From: Solirubrobacteraceae bacterium
GTDB taxonomy: Bacteria > Actinomycetota > Thermoleophilia > Solirubrobacterales > Solirubrobacteraceae
Direction of reading: 5' to 3'
DNA: 64,000 bases
Assembly (NCBI GenBank): GCA_030690545.1
Contig: JAUYGN010000094.1
Location: 1-64,000 of the forward strand
Part shown: positions 9,364 to 21,564 of the stretch, in pieces
Layout of the letters: each line of letters starts with the position of its first letter
How positions within the stretch are numbered: the first letter of the stretch is position 1
Made by a program: the position numbers and the translations under genes
The notes under the pieces: generated by a model
Seen by the model: the letters and a program-made list of their open reading frames with translations, nothing else
The model's database searches: none
Told to the model about the DNA's origin: nothing

Positions 9364-9936
9364 ATGACGCGCGCCGAGCGCAGCGCGCAGACGCGCGGCG
9401 ACCTGCTCGCGGCCGCCCAGCGGCGCTTCTTCGAGAACGGCTACCACGCGACGACGGTCGACGACATCGCCGACGAGGCCGGCTACACGAAGGGTGCGGT
9501 CTACTCGACGTTCGGCAGCAAGGCAGCGATCTTCCTCGCCCTGTTCGACGAGATCGTCGACCAGCGCCTCGCGGCGACGCGCGCGATCGTCGACCCCGAC
9601 GCGCCGACCGCGGAGAACCTCGCGGCGCTCGCCGCCCAGCCCGTCGAGGAGCGCAACGCGCGCTTCCTGCTGCTCTCGATCGAGTTCTGGGTCCACGCCG
9701 CGCGCGAACCGGCGCTGCTGGACGCGTTCTCCGAGCGCTACCGGCGACTGCGCGCGAGCCTCGCCGAGCTGGCCCCGCACGACAGCGCGCTCGGCGCGGA
9801 GCGCTGGGCGCTCGTCACGCTGGCGCTCTCCAACGGCTTCGCGCTGGAGCGGCTGATCGACCCCGACGGCGTGCCCGGCGATCTGATGGCCGACGTCCAG
9901 GCGCGGCTGCTGGCGGGCATCCGGCCGATCCCGTGA
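9364..9936 (+). CDS. TetR-family transcriptional regulator
   Basis: [65 protein letters not shown]. Confidence 0.92.
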   Translation: MTRAERSAQTRGDLLAAAQRRFFENGYHATTVDDIADEAGYTKGAVYSTFGSKAAIFLALFDEIVDQRLAATRAIVDPDAPTAENLAALAAQPVEERNARFLLLSIEFWVHAAREPALLDAFSERYRRLRASLAELAPHDSALGAERWALVTLALSNGFALERLIDPDGVPGDLMADVQARLLAGIRPIP

Positions 9937-9995
9937 CGGCCGGCGCCTCGACGGTGCCGCCCGTGCGCGCCGGGTAGGGTGCGGTCCGGGCGCCC

Positions 9996-10766
9996 GTGTT
10001 CCCGCTCAAGGACAACATCCCGACCGACCGGACGCCGTTGCTCACGATCGCGTTCATCGCGATCAACGTGTTCGTCTACTTCGTCCTGCAGAAGGGCGGG
10101 ATCTTCGACGGGCCCGACGACCAGATCGTCGTCGACTACGGCGCGATCCCGTACGAGATCACGAACCCCGGCGATCAGTGCGGGATCGCCGGCGGGCAGG
10201 TCGTCTGCGAGGGCCAGCCCGGCGTCTCCGGCAGCGCGCCCGACCAGCCGGCCACGATCGTGACGATCTTCAGCTCGATGTTCATGCACGGCAGCATCCT
10301 GCACCTCGGCGGCAACATGCTGTTCCTGTGGATCTTCGGCAACAACGTCGAGGACGCGATGGGCCACGTGAGGTTCCTCGCCTTCTACCTGCTCGGCGGC
10401 GTCGCGGCGCTGTTCGGCCAGGTCATCATCGACCCCAGCGCGGCGATCCCGACGATCGGCGCGTCGGGCGCGGTCGCGGCCGTGCTCGGCGGCTACATCC
10501 TGCTCTACCCGCGCGCACGGGTGGTGACGGTGATCTTCATCGTCTTCTTCTTCACGATCATCGAGCTGCCGGCGATGCTGATCCTCGGCTTCTGGTTCCT
10601 GCAGCAGGTCGCGTTCGGCTACTTCGATCTCGCCAATCCGACGGGCGGCGGCGGCGTCGCGTACTTCGCCCACATCGGCGGCTTCCTCTTCGGGCTGGCG
10701 GCGATCAAGCTCTTCGCCAACCGCGCGAAGGACTACTCGCCGCCGCCGAAGTACCCCGTGTACTGA
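9996..10766 (+). CDS. Rhomboid-family intramembrane serine protease
   Basis: GTG start; [27 protein letters not shown] and [14 protein letters not shown] (GASG catalytic Ser) and AHIGGFLFG. Confidence 0.92.
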   Translation: MFPLKDNIPTDRTPLLTIAFIAINVFVYFVLQKGGIFDGPDDQIVVDYGAIPYEITNPGDQCGIAGGQVVCEGQPGVSGSAPDQPATIVTIFSSMFMHGSILHLGGNMLFLWIFGNNVEDAMGHVRFLAFYLLGGVAALFGQVIIDPSAAIPTIGASGAVAAVLGGYILLYPRARVVTVIFIVFFFTIIELPAMLILGFWFLQQVAFGYFDLANPTGGGGVAYFAHIGGFLFGLAAIKLFANRAKDYSPPPKYPVY

Positions 10767-10815
10767 GTCGACCCTCCCGGCGGGCGCGCTGCTCCGCGGC
10801 GAGGAGGCTCACGCG

Positions 10816-11588
<773 letters not shown>

Positions 11589-11592
<4 letters not shown>

Positions 11593-12371
11593 GCGGTCGC
11601 CCCGGCGATCCGCGCCGACAGCGTGACGGCGAGGACGCCGGCGACGAAGACGGCGTCGGCCCGGCCGAACGCGAGCGGGTGCAGCTGCGGCATGGTCCCG
11701 TTATACCCGCGCGCGAGCATCGCGTGGTAGACGCGCTCGCCGCGGCTGTACGTGCGCAGGAACATCGCGCTCGCCATCCGGCCCATCGCGCCGACCTGCA
11801 GCGCGTTGCGCGGGGCGTACCCGCGCGAGACGAGCGCCGCCCGCATCCGGCCGGCCTCCTCGACGATGACGAACAGGTAGCGATACATGAACGCCGCGAT
11901 CAGCACGAGCAGGCGCGGCATGCGCATCGCCTCGAGGCCGCGCAGGACCGACGGGAACGTCGTCGTCGCGCCGAGCAGCGCGGCGCCGACCGTCCCGATC
12001 AGCGCCTTCGCGGAGACGGCGCCGAGGACTTCGAGACCGGCCTGGTGAATCGTCAGCGGGCCGAATGCCCAGCTGTCCCCGCCGCTGCGCACGAACGGCA
12101 CGAAGACGGCGACGAGCAGCACGAGCGGCAAGATGAAGCGCACCCGCCGCCACACCGCCCGGGGGCTGACGCGCGCCGCCGCCGCGTAGGTCGCGAGCAC
12201 CGCGACGCAGCAGACGTAGACCGGCCAGTGCGCAAGCGGGGTCGAGACGGCGATGATCGTGACCGAGAACAGGCCGACGATCTTCGCGCGCGGATCGAGC
12301 CGGTGAACGCGGCTGCCGGGGTCGCCGGCGAGGCCGGTCAGCTCGAGCGCGTGGCTGCACAGCCCGCTCAC
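11589..12371 (-). CDS. cbiQ: ECF transporter transmembrane protein CbiQ
   Basis: RVHRLDPRAKIVGLFSVTIIAVSTPL...MYRYLFVIVEEAGRMRAALVSRG. Confidence 0.9.
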
Positions 12372-12425
12372 CGCGGCTGCTCGCCTGCCGGTGCCGGCTC
12401 AGGCACCGCCTGAGCCGGCACCGGT

Positions 12426-12752
12426 TCAGGCAGTGGTGGCGCCGCCGCCACCGTCGCGGCGTCTGATGAGGAGTGCGAGCCCGTAGCCGAGGCCGAACAT
12501 GAACAGCGTTCCGACGAAGCCGGCCACGCCGGTCGCGACGCGCTCGTCGTCGATGCCGGGGAACGCGTAGTCGGGGATCGGCGACGACTCGTGCAGCGGC
12601 GTGTCCTTCGCCGCCTCGACGAACGCCTTGTCCTCGGCGACCCGCTCGAGGCCGTCGGGGGTCGATGCCGCGAACGGCGACACCGCAGTCGCAAGCCCGA
12701 CGGCGACGGCGAGCCCGACGATCGTGAACAGCTTCAGCGGAACGCGGCTCAT
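12426..12752 (-). CDS. PDGLE-domain (CbiN-like) protein
   Basis: MSRVPLKLFTIVGLAVAVGLATAVSPFAASTPDGLERVAEDKAF...SPIPDYAFPGIDDERVATGVAGFVGTL. Confidence 0.85.
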   Translation of the reverse strand: MSRVPLKLFTIVGLAVAVGLATAVSPFAASTPDGLERVAEDKAFVEAAKDTPLHESSPIPDYAFPGIDDERVATGVAGFVGTLFMFGLGYGLALLIRRRDGGGGATTA

Positions 12753-13456
12753 CGTGCTCCCTCCCCGGCCAGCGCCGGCGCGCCAGCCGCGTAGCGCTCG
12801 GGATCGCCGATCGCGATCAGGTCCGGCCTGGAGGCGAGCACGGCGGAGACGGCGGCCACCGTGATCACCGCCTCGCCGATGCCGATCAGCGCGTGCACGC
12901 CGACCATCGCCGGCAGCACCGTGCCGAGCGGGACGGTGCCGGAGATCGCCAGCTGCAGCGCGGTCGCGATCGCGCCGACCATGACCGCCGTCCAGGCGAC
13001 GACGGCGACCGTCCCGAGGAAGGCTCCGCGCGTCTTCGGCAGCACGCGCAGCGCCGCCACCATCAGGAAGCCCGCGAGCAGCGCGCCGAGCGCGCCCATG
13101 TTGACGATGTTCGCCCCCAGGACCGTGATCCCGCCGTCGGCGAACGCGATCGCCTGCACGGCGATGACGACCGCCGTGACGATGCACGCGATCCACGGGC
13201 CGAGCAGCACGGCCGCGAGCGCCGCGCCGAGGAAGTGGCCACTCGTGCCGCCGGCGACGGGGAAGTTCAGCATCTGGCCGGCGAAGATGAAGGCGGCGAG
13301 GACGCCGAGCAGCGGAACGCGGTCCTCGGTCAGGCTGACGTTCGCGACCCGCAGGCCGTAGGCGATGATCACGATCGCCACCACCCAGAGAACGGCCGAG
13401 ACCCCGTTGCTGAGGAACCCGTCCGGAATGTGCAATGCGATCGGCAGGCTGTACAT
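12749..13456 (-). CDS. cbiM: Cobalt/nickel transporter substrate-specificity protein CbiM
   Basis: MYSLPIALHIPDGFLSNGVSAVLWVVAIV: mature-like MHIPDGFL motif plus multiple TM helices. Confidence 0.92.
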   Translation of the reverse strand: MYSLPIALHIPDGFLSNGVSAVLWVVAIVIIAYGLRVANVSLTEDRVPLLGVLAAFIFAGQMLNFPVAGGTSGHFLGAALAAVLLGPWIACIVTAVVIAVQAIAFADGGITVLGANIVNMGALGALLAGFLMVAALRVLPKTRGAFLGTVAVVAWTAVMVGAIATALQLAISGTVPLGTVLPAMVGVHALIGIGEAVITVAAVSAVLASRPDLIAIGDPERYAAGAPALAGEGAR

Positions 13457-13525
13457 CGACCTTCTCCCCCTCGCTTGAAGCGCTCGGACATTGCGGATCC
13501 AGCCGTTACAGCCTGACTGTCCATT

Positions 13526-13554
13526 AGACGGTGAGGCCGGGACTGCGACCGTCT
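13526..13554. promoter_or_regulatory. 7-bp inverted repeat in the cbiM/arsR divergent region
   Basis: AGACGGT-(15 nt)-ACCGTCT. Confidence 0.35.
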
Positions 13555-13654
13555 TGCAGATTCAACTGCTTGCGCGAGCGCAATGCAAGGGCGTACCCGC
13601 ATGCGTCGTCGCGCCAGTCAGCACCGCCGTGCGGCGCTGCGTGCCCCAGAGTTG

Positions 13655-13682
13655 ACATGCGTAGATGTGCATGTAAGCATGT
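13655..13682. promoter_or_regulatory. Imperfect palindrome overlapping a TTGACA-like element: candidate ArsR/SmtB operator
   Basis: ACATGCGTAGATGTGCATGTAAGCATGT with ACATGC/GCATGT arms; TTGACA at 13652-13657; arsR ATG at 13687. Confidence 0.55.
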
Positions 13683-13686
13683 GGGC

Positions 13687-14079
13687 ATGGGCCAGGCACA
13701 TGGAGTCAGCTCGGCGACGCCCGTCAGCGCCGAGGACGCGCGCCACGTGGCGCGGGTGATGGGCGCGCTCTCGACGCCCAGCCGGGTCCGGATCCTCGCG
13801 CGCCTGCGCGAGGGACCGGCGACCGTGGGCGAGCTCGCGATCGCGATCGCGATGGAGCAACCGGCCGTCTCGCACCAGCTGCGGATCCTGCGCGACCTGG
13901 GGCTCGTCCTCGGCAGCCGCAACGGCCGTCACGTGATCTACGGGCTTCACGATCCCCATGTGGCGACGCTGCTCGACGAGGCGCTGCGCCACATCGAGCA
14001 TCTGCGCGCCGGCGACGCCGAGCCTCCACGACCGCCTGCCCTCGACACCACGACACCGACGACGCAAGGAGCACCATGA
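13687..14079 (+). CDS. ArsR/SmtB-family metal-sensing repressor (NmtR/CzrA-like alpha5 site)
   Basis: VMGALSTPSRVRILARLREGPATVGELAIAIAMEQPAVSHQLRILRDLGLV...; C-terminal DPHVATLLDEALRHIEH gives D-x-H-x10-H-x2-H. Confidence 0.9.
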   Translation: MGQAHGVSSATPVSAEDARHVARVMGALSTPSRVRILARLREGPATVGELAIAIAMEQPAVSHQLRILRDLGLVLGSRNGRHVIYGLHDPHVATLLDEALRHIEHLRAGDAEPPRPPALDTTTPTTQGAP

Positions 14080-14279
14080 CCGAGGAGCACGCCCACGACG
14101 CACCGCATGCCCACGAGCACGAGCACGGTGACGTCAAGCACTCACATGCCCACACGGGCCACGACCACGAGCACGTCGAGCACGAGCACGAGCACACCCA
14201 CAACGGCGATACGCACGTCCACGCTCACGTGCACGAGGCCGGCCTCGAGGACGTCCACGAGCACGAGCACGCCGCGTAG
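14076..14279 (+). CDS. Histidine-rich mini-protein (67 aa), probable metal-binding/storage
   Basis: MTEEHAHDAPHAHEHEHGDVKHSHAHTGHDHEHVEHEHEHTHNGDTHVHAHVHEAGLEDVHEHEHAA; ATGA overlap with arsR. Confidence 0.8.
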   Translation: MTEEHAHDAPHAHEHEHGDVKHSHAHTGHDHEHVEHEHEHTHNGDTHVHAHVHEAGLEDVHEHEHAA

Positions 14280-14299
14280 CCAGCACCACCCCGACAGCA

Positions 14300-14352
14300 C
14301 GATCCTGCCGGACCGAGGCCTGGTGATCGCCCCGCCTCACCCGGCAGGATCG
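14300..14352. terminator. Long stem-loop downstream of the His-rich gene, possible terminator without U tract
   Basis: CGATCCTGCCGG (14300-14311) and CCGGCAGGATCG (14341-14352), with nested GAGGC/GCCTC. Confidence 0.5.
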
Positions 14353-14441
14353 TTGCGCACCGGGGTGGGGCGTATGAGCCTCGCCCGGCGAGGACGACGC
14401 GCCACACCCCTGCAGGACGTGACCCGAGGCGGGCGAGGCGA

Positions 14442-14543
14442 TCAGGCGTCCGGCTCGGCGAGGTCGGCGATGTCCTGCAGGTCGAGCGGCCGAGCGGCCG
14501 CTCGCTTCATGGCGAGCAGACGCTCGGCGCCGAGCCCCGCGAT
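14442..14543 (-). pseudogene. Possible C-terminal remnant of a nucleotidyltransferase (AbiEii/DUF6036-like) gene
   Basis: Minus frame ending TGA at 14442 reads ...GLGAERLLAMKRAAARPLDLQDIADLAEPDA*, resembling LLAMKxxAxRPRDLxDIxxL tails; no intact upstream ORF in that frame. Confidence 0.35.
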
Positions 14544-14643
14544 CGCAGGTCATGCCGGGCGTCGCGTCGACGGTGCCGACCTCGCGACGCCCTGCGGGAC
14601 CGCAGCAGGAGTGCCAGGTCCACGATCGCTGCGCCGTGACCCG

Positions 14644-15258
14644 TCAGATCGGGGGCCGCGGGTCGTACTGGATGCCCCGCTTCACCTGACGCGCACGATC
14701 CGCGCCGGCCAGCCGCGCCACGAGGTGCAGCGCCATGTCGATGCCGGCACTGACGCCGGCCGAGGTGACGACGTCTCCATCGTCGACCCAACGGTCGTGT
14801 GCGCGCACGTCCACCGTCGGGTCCAGCGTGCGCAGCTCGTCCAGGGCGCCCGAGTGGGTCGTCGCCGGACGTCCGCTCAGCAGCCCGGCGGCGGCGTAGA
14901 CGAGCGAGCCGGTGCAAACGCTGGTCAGCAACGGCACGATGGCGCGCTGGGCGCGCACCCAATCCAGGTGCGCAGAGTCGCGCAGCAGGCGGCGCGTGCC
15001 GGCTCCGCCGGGGTGCACGAGCACGTCCAGCCGCGGGGCGTCGTCGAGCGCGAAGTGCGCTCCGATCACGAGGCCCTTGGCAGCGGTGACCGGACGACCG
15101 TCGTGCGACAGGCACGCCGCAGCCCATCCGTCCTGCGGGTGCTCCCGCGTCCAGTGCGCGAGGACCTCCCACGGGCCGACGGCGTCGAGCTCCTCGACCC
15201 CGTCGAACAGCAGGATCCCGATGTGACGCCGGCGCGACATGGTCCGACCAGCGGTCAT
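14644..15258 (-). CDS. DJ-1/PfpI (ThiJ) family protein
   Basis: RRRHIGILLFDGVEELDAVGPWEVL...LVHPGGAGTRRL...VCTGSLVYAAAGLLSGRPATTHSGALDEL. Confidence 0.88.
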   Translation of the reverse strand: MTAGRTMSRRRHIGILLFDGVEELDAVGPWEVLAHWTREHPQDGWAAACLSHDGRPVTAAKGLVIGAHFALDDAPRLDVLVHPGGAGTRRLLRDSAHLDWVRAQRAIVPLLTSVCTGSLVYAAAGLLSGRPATTHSGALDELRTLDPTVDVRAHDRWVDDGDVVTSAGVSAGIDMALHLVARLAGADRARQVKRGIQYDPRPPI

Positions 15259-15428
15259 GTCGCCGGACTATACGAGCGCCCCCGGGTCCGTCGCTCGGCC
15301 AGGAGGTCATCACGTGCGGGCGCGCGCGTACGCGCCCCGACCACGACCGGCAGGCCGCGGCGGGCCAGCGGCCCTGCGGGGGAGCCAGCACGTCGCCATG
15401 CTCCCCGCAGGGCCTCCGATCCGGCCCG

Positions 15429-17300
15429 TCAGCGCCTGACGTTGACCGCGTAGCGCTTGCCCGCCGCGACCACCGTGTAGCTGCCGGCGCCGATGCGCCG
15501 CGGGGAGCGCAGCGTCACCCGGCCGTTGCTGCGCAGGATCTTGCCGCGTGCGATCACCCTGCCCTGACGGACGAGCCGCGCGGGGAACGTCCGCACCGAC
15601 GCCTTCGCCGCACGCGGGTTGGCGGCCGCGCGGACGCCGCAGCTGATGCTGCGACCGTCCTTGCTCACGCGGCACGTCGTCGCGCGCGCTGCCGGCGTCC
15701 TCGTGGTCGTCGGCCTGCTCTTGGCGACGGCGCGGTCGCCGCGCCCGTCAGACGCGAGCGCGATGCTCGCCGCTGCGTCTGTGCCCGGAGCGCCTGCGAC
15801 GCCCGTGGTGCCCGGAGCGCCCGCGGCGCCCGGAGCGCCAGGTGCGCCAGCCGGACCGGGCTGCGAGACGCCGCCACCCGTGGGCGGCGGACCTGCCGGC
15901 GGCGGGGTCGGCTGGCTCCCGCCGCGACCGAGCAGCGTCGCGTAGAGGTCCGTCTGGTCGATCAGGCCGGTGACGTTCGCACCCTGCGGTCCCTTCGCCG
16001 CGACGCGGACCGTCGAGCCCGTGTGCGACGAGCCGACGGCCTGCGTGCTGTAGGCGACGGTCATCGGATCGCCGTCCGCCGTGCGCACGGTCGCCGTCTG
16101 GACCCCGCTGTTGGCGCCCGGGACGATCTGCGTCGAGTGCGCGTGGTCGGAGGTGACGATGATCAGCGTGTCGGGGTTGCTGCGCTGGTAGTCGAGCGCG
16201 ACCTTGACCGCCTCGTCGAGCACGACGACGTCGCCGATCGCGCCGCAGATGTCGGCGGCGTGCTCCTGCTTGTCGACCATCGCGCTCTCGACCTGCAAGA
16301 AGAAGCCCTTGCTGTTGTCGAGCAGCTGGATCGCCTTGCGCGTCATCTGCGCCAGCGACGGCTGGATGCCGCGATCGGCCACCGTGCAGCGGGTGTCGGG
16401 GCCGCCAACGCCGCCGGGCTGCGCGACGAGCGGGTTGTAGCGCGGCGTCATGTTGCCGTTGGCGAACAGGCCGAGGATCGGGCCCTCGGACAGCGTCTCG
16501 ATGTCCTCCAGCGCCGCCCGCGTGTCGACGTAGTGGTAGTTGCGGGAGTTCTGCGCGTAGTTGAGCACCGTCCCGCCGGCGTCGATGTTCTGGTTGAAGC
16601 GGCTCAGGCCACCACCGAGGATCACGTCGATGCGATTGTCGACGAGCTGCTCGGCGATCGAGCCCTTGCCGCCGTTGACCTTCCGCGCATGCGCGCAGTT
16701 GCCCATGTCCGCCGGGCCCTGGCATGCGCGCGCGTTGATGTGCGATGCGGCTGCCGCCGGCGTCGCATCGGTGATCTCCGACGTCGTGACGTTGCCCGTT
16801 CGCTTGCCCTCTGCCCTGTACTGCTCGAGCACCGTGACGTAGTCCTCGCCGGGGACCGTGTCGGCGATGCTGGGCCCCTGCGAGACGCGGCCGTCGACGG
16901 TCTTGCGACCCGTCGACCAGGCCGAGGCGGTCGGCGCGGAGTCCGACACGTAGTTGATCGGGTAGTCGGGGCCGGGTCCGGTCTTCAGGCCGTGGACGGT
17001 CATGTCGCCGACGAACGGCAGCTTGTCGAGCTCGAAGCGACCGTTCGCTCCGAGCGCGTAGTTGCGCGCCGCGGTGATCATCGACTCGTCGGTTCCGTCG
17101 CCGATCAGCAGGATGACGTTGCGGGGCTTGGACGAGTCGATCTGCGCGGCCAGGTCGGCGGAGCGGTCGGCGAAGCCGAGCGGGCCGACGGCGAGGGCGG
17201 CAGCCGCCGAGGCGAGCAGCGCTGCGGACAGTCCGCCGGCGGCGAGTGCGCCGCGACGGCTGAAGCGATGGATCATCGGGAGATTCCTCCTCAGGAACAC
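15429..17300 (-). CDS. phoA: Alkaline phosphatase with collagen-like Gly-X-Y insert before the C-terminal domain
   Basis: NVILLIGDGTDESMITAARNYA...VSDSAPTASAWSTGRKT...VTSDHAHSTQIV; GPAGAPGAPGAAGAPGTTGVAGAPGTDAA. Start may be the internal ATG MIHRFSRRG at 17276. Confidence 0.9.
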   Translation of the reverse strand: MFLRRNLPMIHRFSRRGALAAGGLSAALLASAAAALAVGPLGFADRSADLAAQIDSSKPRNVILLIGDGTDESMITAARNYALGANGRFELDKLPFVGDMTVHGLKTGPGPDYPINYVSDSAPTASAWSTGRKTVDGRVSQGPSIADTVPGEDYVTVLEQYRAEGKRTGNVTTSEITDATPAAAASHINARACQGPADMGNCAHARKVNGGKGSIAEQLVDNRIDVILGGGLSRFNQNIDAGGTVLNYAQNSRNYHYVDTRAALEDIETLSEGPILGLFANGNMTPRYNPLVAQPGGVGGPDTRCTVADRGIQPSLAQMTRKAIQLLDNSKGFFLQVESAMVDKQEHAADICGAIGDVVVLDEAVKVALDYQRSNPDTLIIVTSDHAHSTQIVPGANSGVQTATVRTADGDPMTVAYSTQAVGSSHTGSTVRVAAKGPQGANVTGLIDQTDLYATLLGRGGSQPTPPPAGPPPTGGGVSQPGPAGAPGAPGAAGAPGTTGVAGAPGTDAAASIALASDGRGDRAVAKSRPTTTRTPAARATTCRVSKDGRSISCGVRAAANPRAAKASVRTFPARLVRQGRVIARGKILRSNGRVTLRSPRRIGAGSYTVVAAGKRYAVNVRR

Positions 17301-17672
17301 TGATACGTCGATGGACGTGATGCGCCCGGGAGTCTTCGATCCGCATCGCGCACAGCCGTGTTCCGGCCGTTACGCCGGCGTGAAGATCTTGTGGCGAGCG
17401 CCCGCCGGGAGCGCGTGGTCAGGCGGACCGCTCACCGGCGGCGCTCAGCTCGCTCGGCCATGCGGGAGCGAGCTGCGGCTCGTGCAGCGTTGCGAGCTCG
17501 CGCTGCTCGCGCGCAGCGCCCGCATCTGGCGCACGCGCTGCAAGGAGCCGGGCACCAGACAGCGACCCTCCTCTGGCACGATCGACGCGGGCGCGCCCGT
17601 CGCCGCTCCACGAGCCATCACGACACCCTCCCGGCCCGCATAATGCGAGGCTATCTCAGTCATGGGCGATAC

Positions 17673-17690
17673 GCTCGAAGTCGTTCGAGC
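17673..17690. terminator. Short hairpin downstream of the second arsR
   Basis: GCTCGAA-gtcg-TTCGAGC. Confidence 0.4.
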
Positions 17691-17709
17691 TGCGCCTTGG
17701 GATGCGCCG

Positions 17710-18123
17710 TCAGTCGTCGCCGTGCGAGACGTGCTGCAGCGCGACGTCCATCAGCACGCGGATGTGGGCGTCGGCGAGGGCGTAGTAGACGATCCGGCCC
17801 TCGCGGCGGTTGCGCACGGCACGCTGCGCGCGCAGGATCCGCAGGTGCTGGGAGGTCGCGGTCTCCGACAGGCCAACGCTCGCCGCCAGGTCGCAGACGC
17901 ACAGCTCGCCGGCCTCCAGCAGCGCAGCGACGATCTTCACGCGCGCCGGCTCGGAGAGCACCCGGAACGTCGCCGCGAGCTCACCGGCGAGCTCGGGCGC
18001 CGGCAGGCGCTCGCGCACGGACGCGACGCGCTGCGGGTTGACGACCCGCGTCAGGCAGCGTTCGAGCGGCACCGCCTCGTCGTCGGCGGGCGTCACGTCC
18101 TCGCGTTCGCCGGCATCGCTCAT
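17710..18123 (-). CDS. ArsR/SmtB-family metal-responsive repressor with CVCD motif
   Basis: VLSEPARVKIVAALLEAGELCVCDLAASVGLSETATSQHLRILRAQRAVRNRREGRIVYYALADAHIRVLMDVALQHVSH; upstream start 18156 also possible. Confidence 0.9.
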   Translation of the reverse strand: MSDAGEREDVTPADDEAVPLERCLTRVVNPQRVASVRERLPAPELAGELAATFRVLSEPARVKIVAALLEAGELCVCDLAASVGLSETATSQHLRILRAQRAVRNRREGRIVYYALADAHIRVLMDVALQHVSHGDD

Positions 18124-18209
18124 CGTGGTGCCGAGTCTACGCCGAACGACCGGCACGCCCCCCGGAGCGCCGGCCGCCCCGTTGCGGCGCCCCGGCAGCG
18201 GCTGCGCGG

Positions 18210-20684
<2,475 letters not shown>

Positions 20685-20781
20685 CAGCTTGCCTCGATAT
20701 CCGCCCGTGAACGTGTCATCTGCGCAGACGTGAAGATATACCGTTCGCGCGCGTCCTACCACCGGAAGGCGTGGCCGATCG

Positions 20782-21564
20782 CTACGGCGGCATCGCTCGC
20801 CGCTGCCGGCCCCGCACGAGCGCGCTCAACGCTGCGGCCCGCGCGGATGCGTGCCGCTGTGTCGCATCCGCCTCGCCCTCGCCGCTGCGTGCCGCCAGCT
20901 CGCGGATGTCGGCGACCTCCCCGCACCACGTGTCGGCCAGCACGCGGTCGTGGGTGATCAGCAGGACGCCGAGCTCCTGCTCGGCCTGGATCGCGGCGAT
21001 CGCCTCGAGCAGGGCGGCCTGCGTCGAGACGTCGAGCATCGACGACAGCTCGTCGCAGATCAGATAGCGCGGCGCCACGATCAACGCTCGGGCGAGGCAG
21101 GCACGCTGCAGCTGCCCCTCGGAGACCTCGTGCGGGAAGCGCTCGAGCAGGTCGTACGTCAGGCCGACCCGCGTCGCCCAGTCGTGCAGCAGGACCGCGC
21201 ACTCGGCGTCGCGCGCGGCCAGCAGGCGGCTCGCCACAAGCGGCTCGAGGATCGCCTCGCCGACGCGCAGGCGCGGGTCGACCGCCATCCGCGGCGACTG
21301 GAAGACGAGCTGCACGCGATGGCGCAGCTCGCAACGGCAGTGCACCCCCCACACGTCGATGCGATCGCCGTCGACCGTCAGCGAGCCGTCGTCGGGGGCG
21401 AGCAGCATCGCCATCACCTGCGCGAGCGTGCTCTTGCCCGACCCGCTGGGACCGACGAGGCCGAGGCGCTGACCGCGCTCGAGCTGCAACGATGCGCCGT
21501 CGACGGCGACGACGTGCCCGCCGGACGCGCGGTAGCTCTTGCTGATGCGCTCAGCGCGCAGCAT
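20782..21564 (-). CDS. Peptide/nickel ABC transporter ATPase (NikE/DppF-like)
   Basis: GPSGSGKSTLAQVMAMLL...EVSEGQLQRACLARALIVAPRYLICDELSSMLD. Confidence 0.85.
   Translation of the reverse strand: MLRAERISKSYRASGGHVVAVDGASLQLERGQRLGLVGPSGSGKSTLAQVMAMLLAPDDGSLTVDGDRIDVWGVHCRCELRHRVQLVFQSPRMAVDPRLRVGEAILEPLVASRLLAARDAECAVLLHDWATRVGLTYDLLERFPHEVSEGQLQRACLARALIVAPRYLICDELSSMLDVSTQAALLEAIAAIQAEQELGVLLITHDRVLADTWCGEVADIRELAARSGEGEADATQRHASARAAALSALVRGRQRRAMPP

Noticed and set aside
13457-13656. Possible NiCo or cobalamin riboswitch upstream of cbiM
   Set aside because: No recognisable conserved riboswitch core on the minus-strand leader; only short inverted repeats, better explained by protein operators.
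17445-17663. 72-aa minus-strand ORF (MTEIASHYAGREGVVMARG...)
   Set aside because: Start and length plausible but no family resemblance and no coupling evidence; not enough support to list as a gene.
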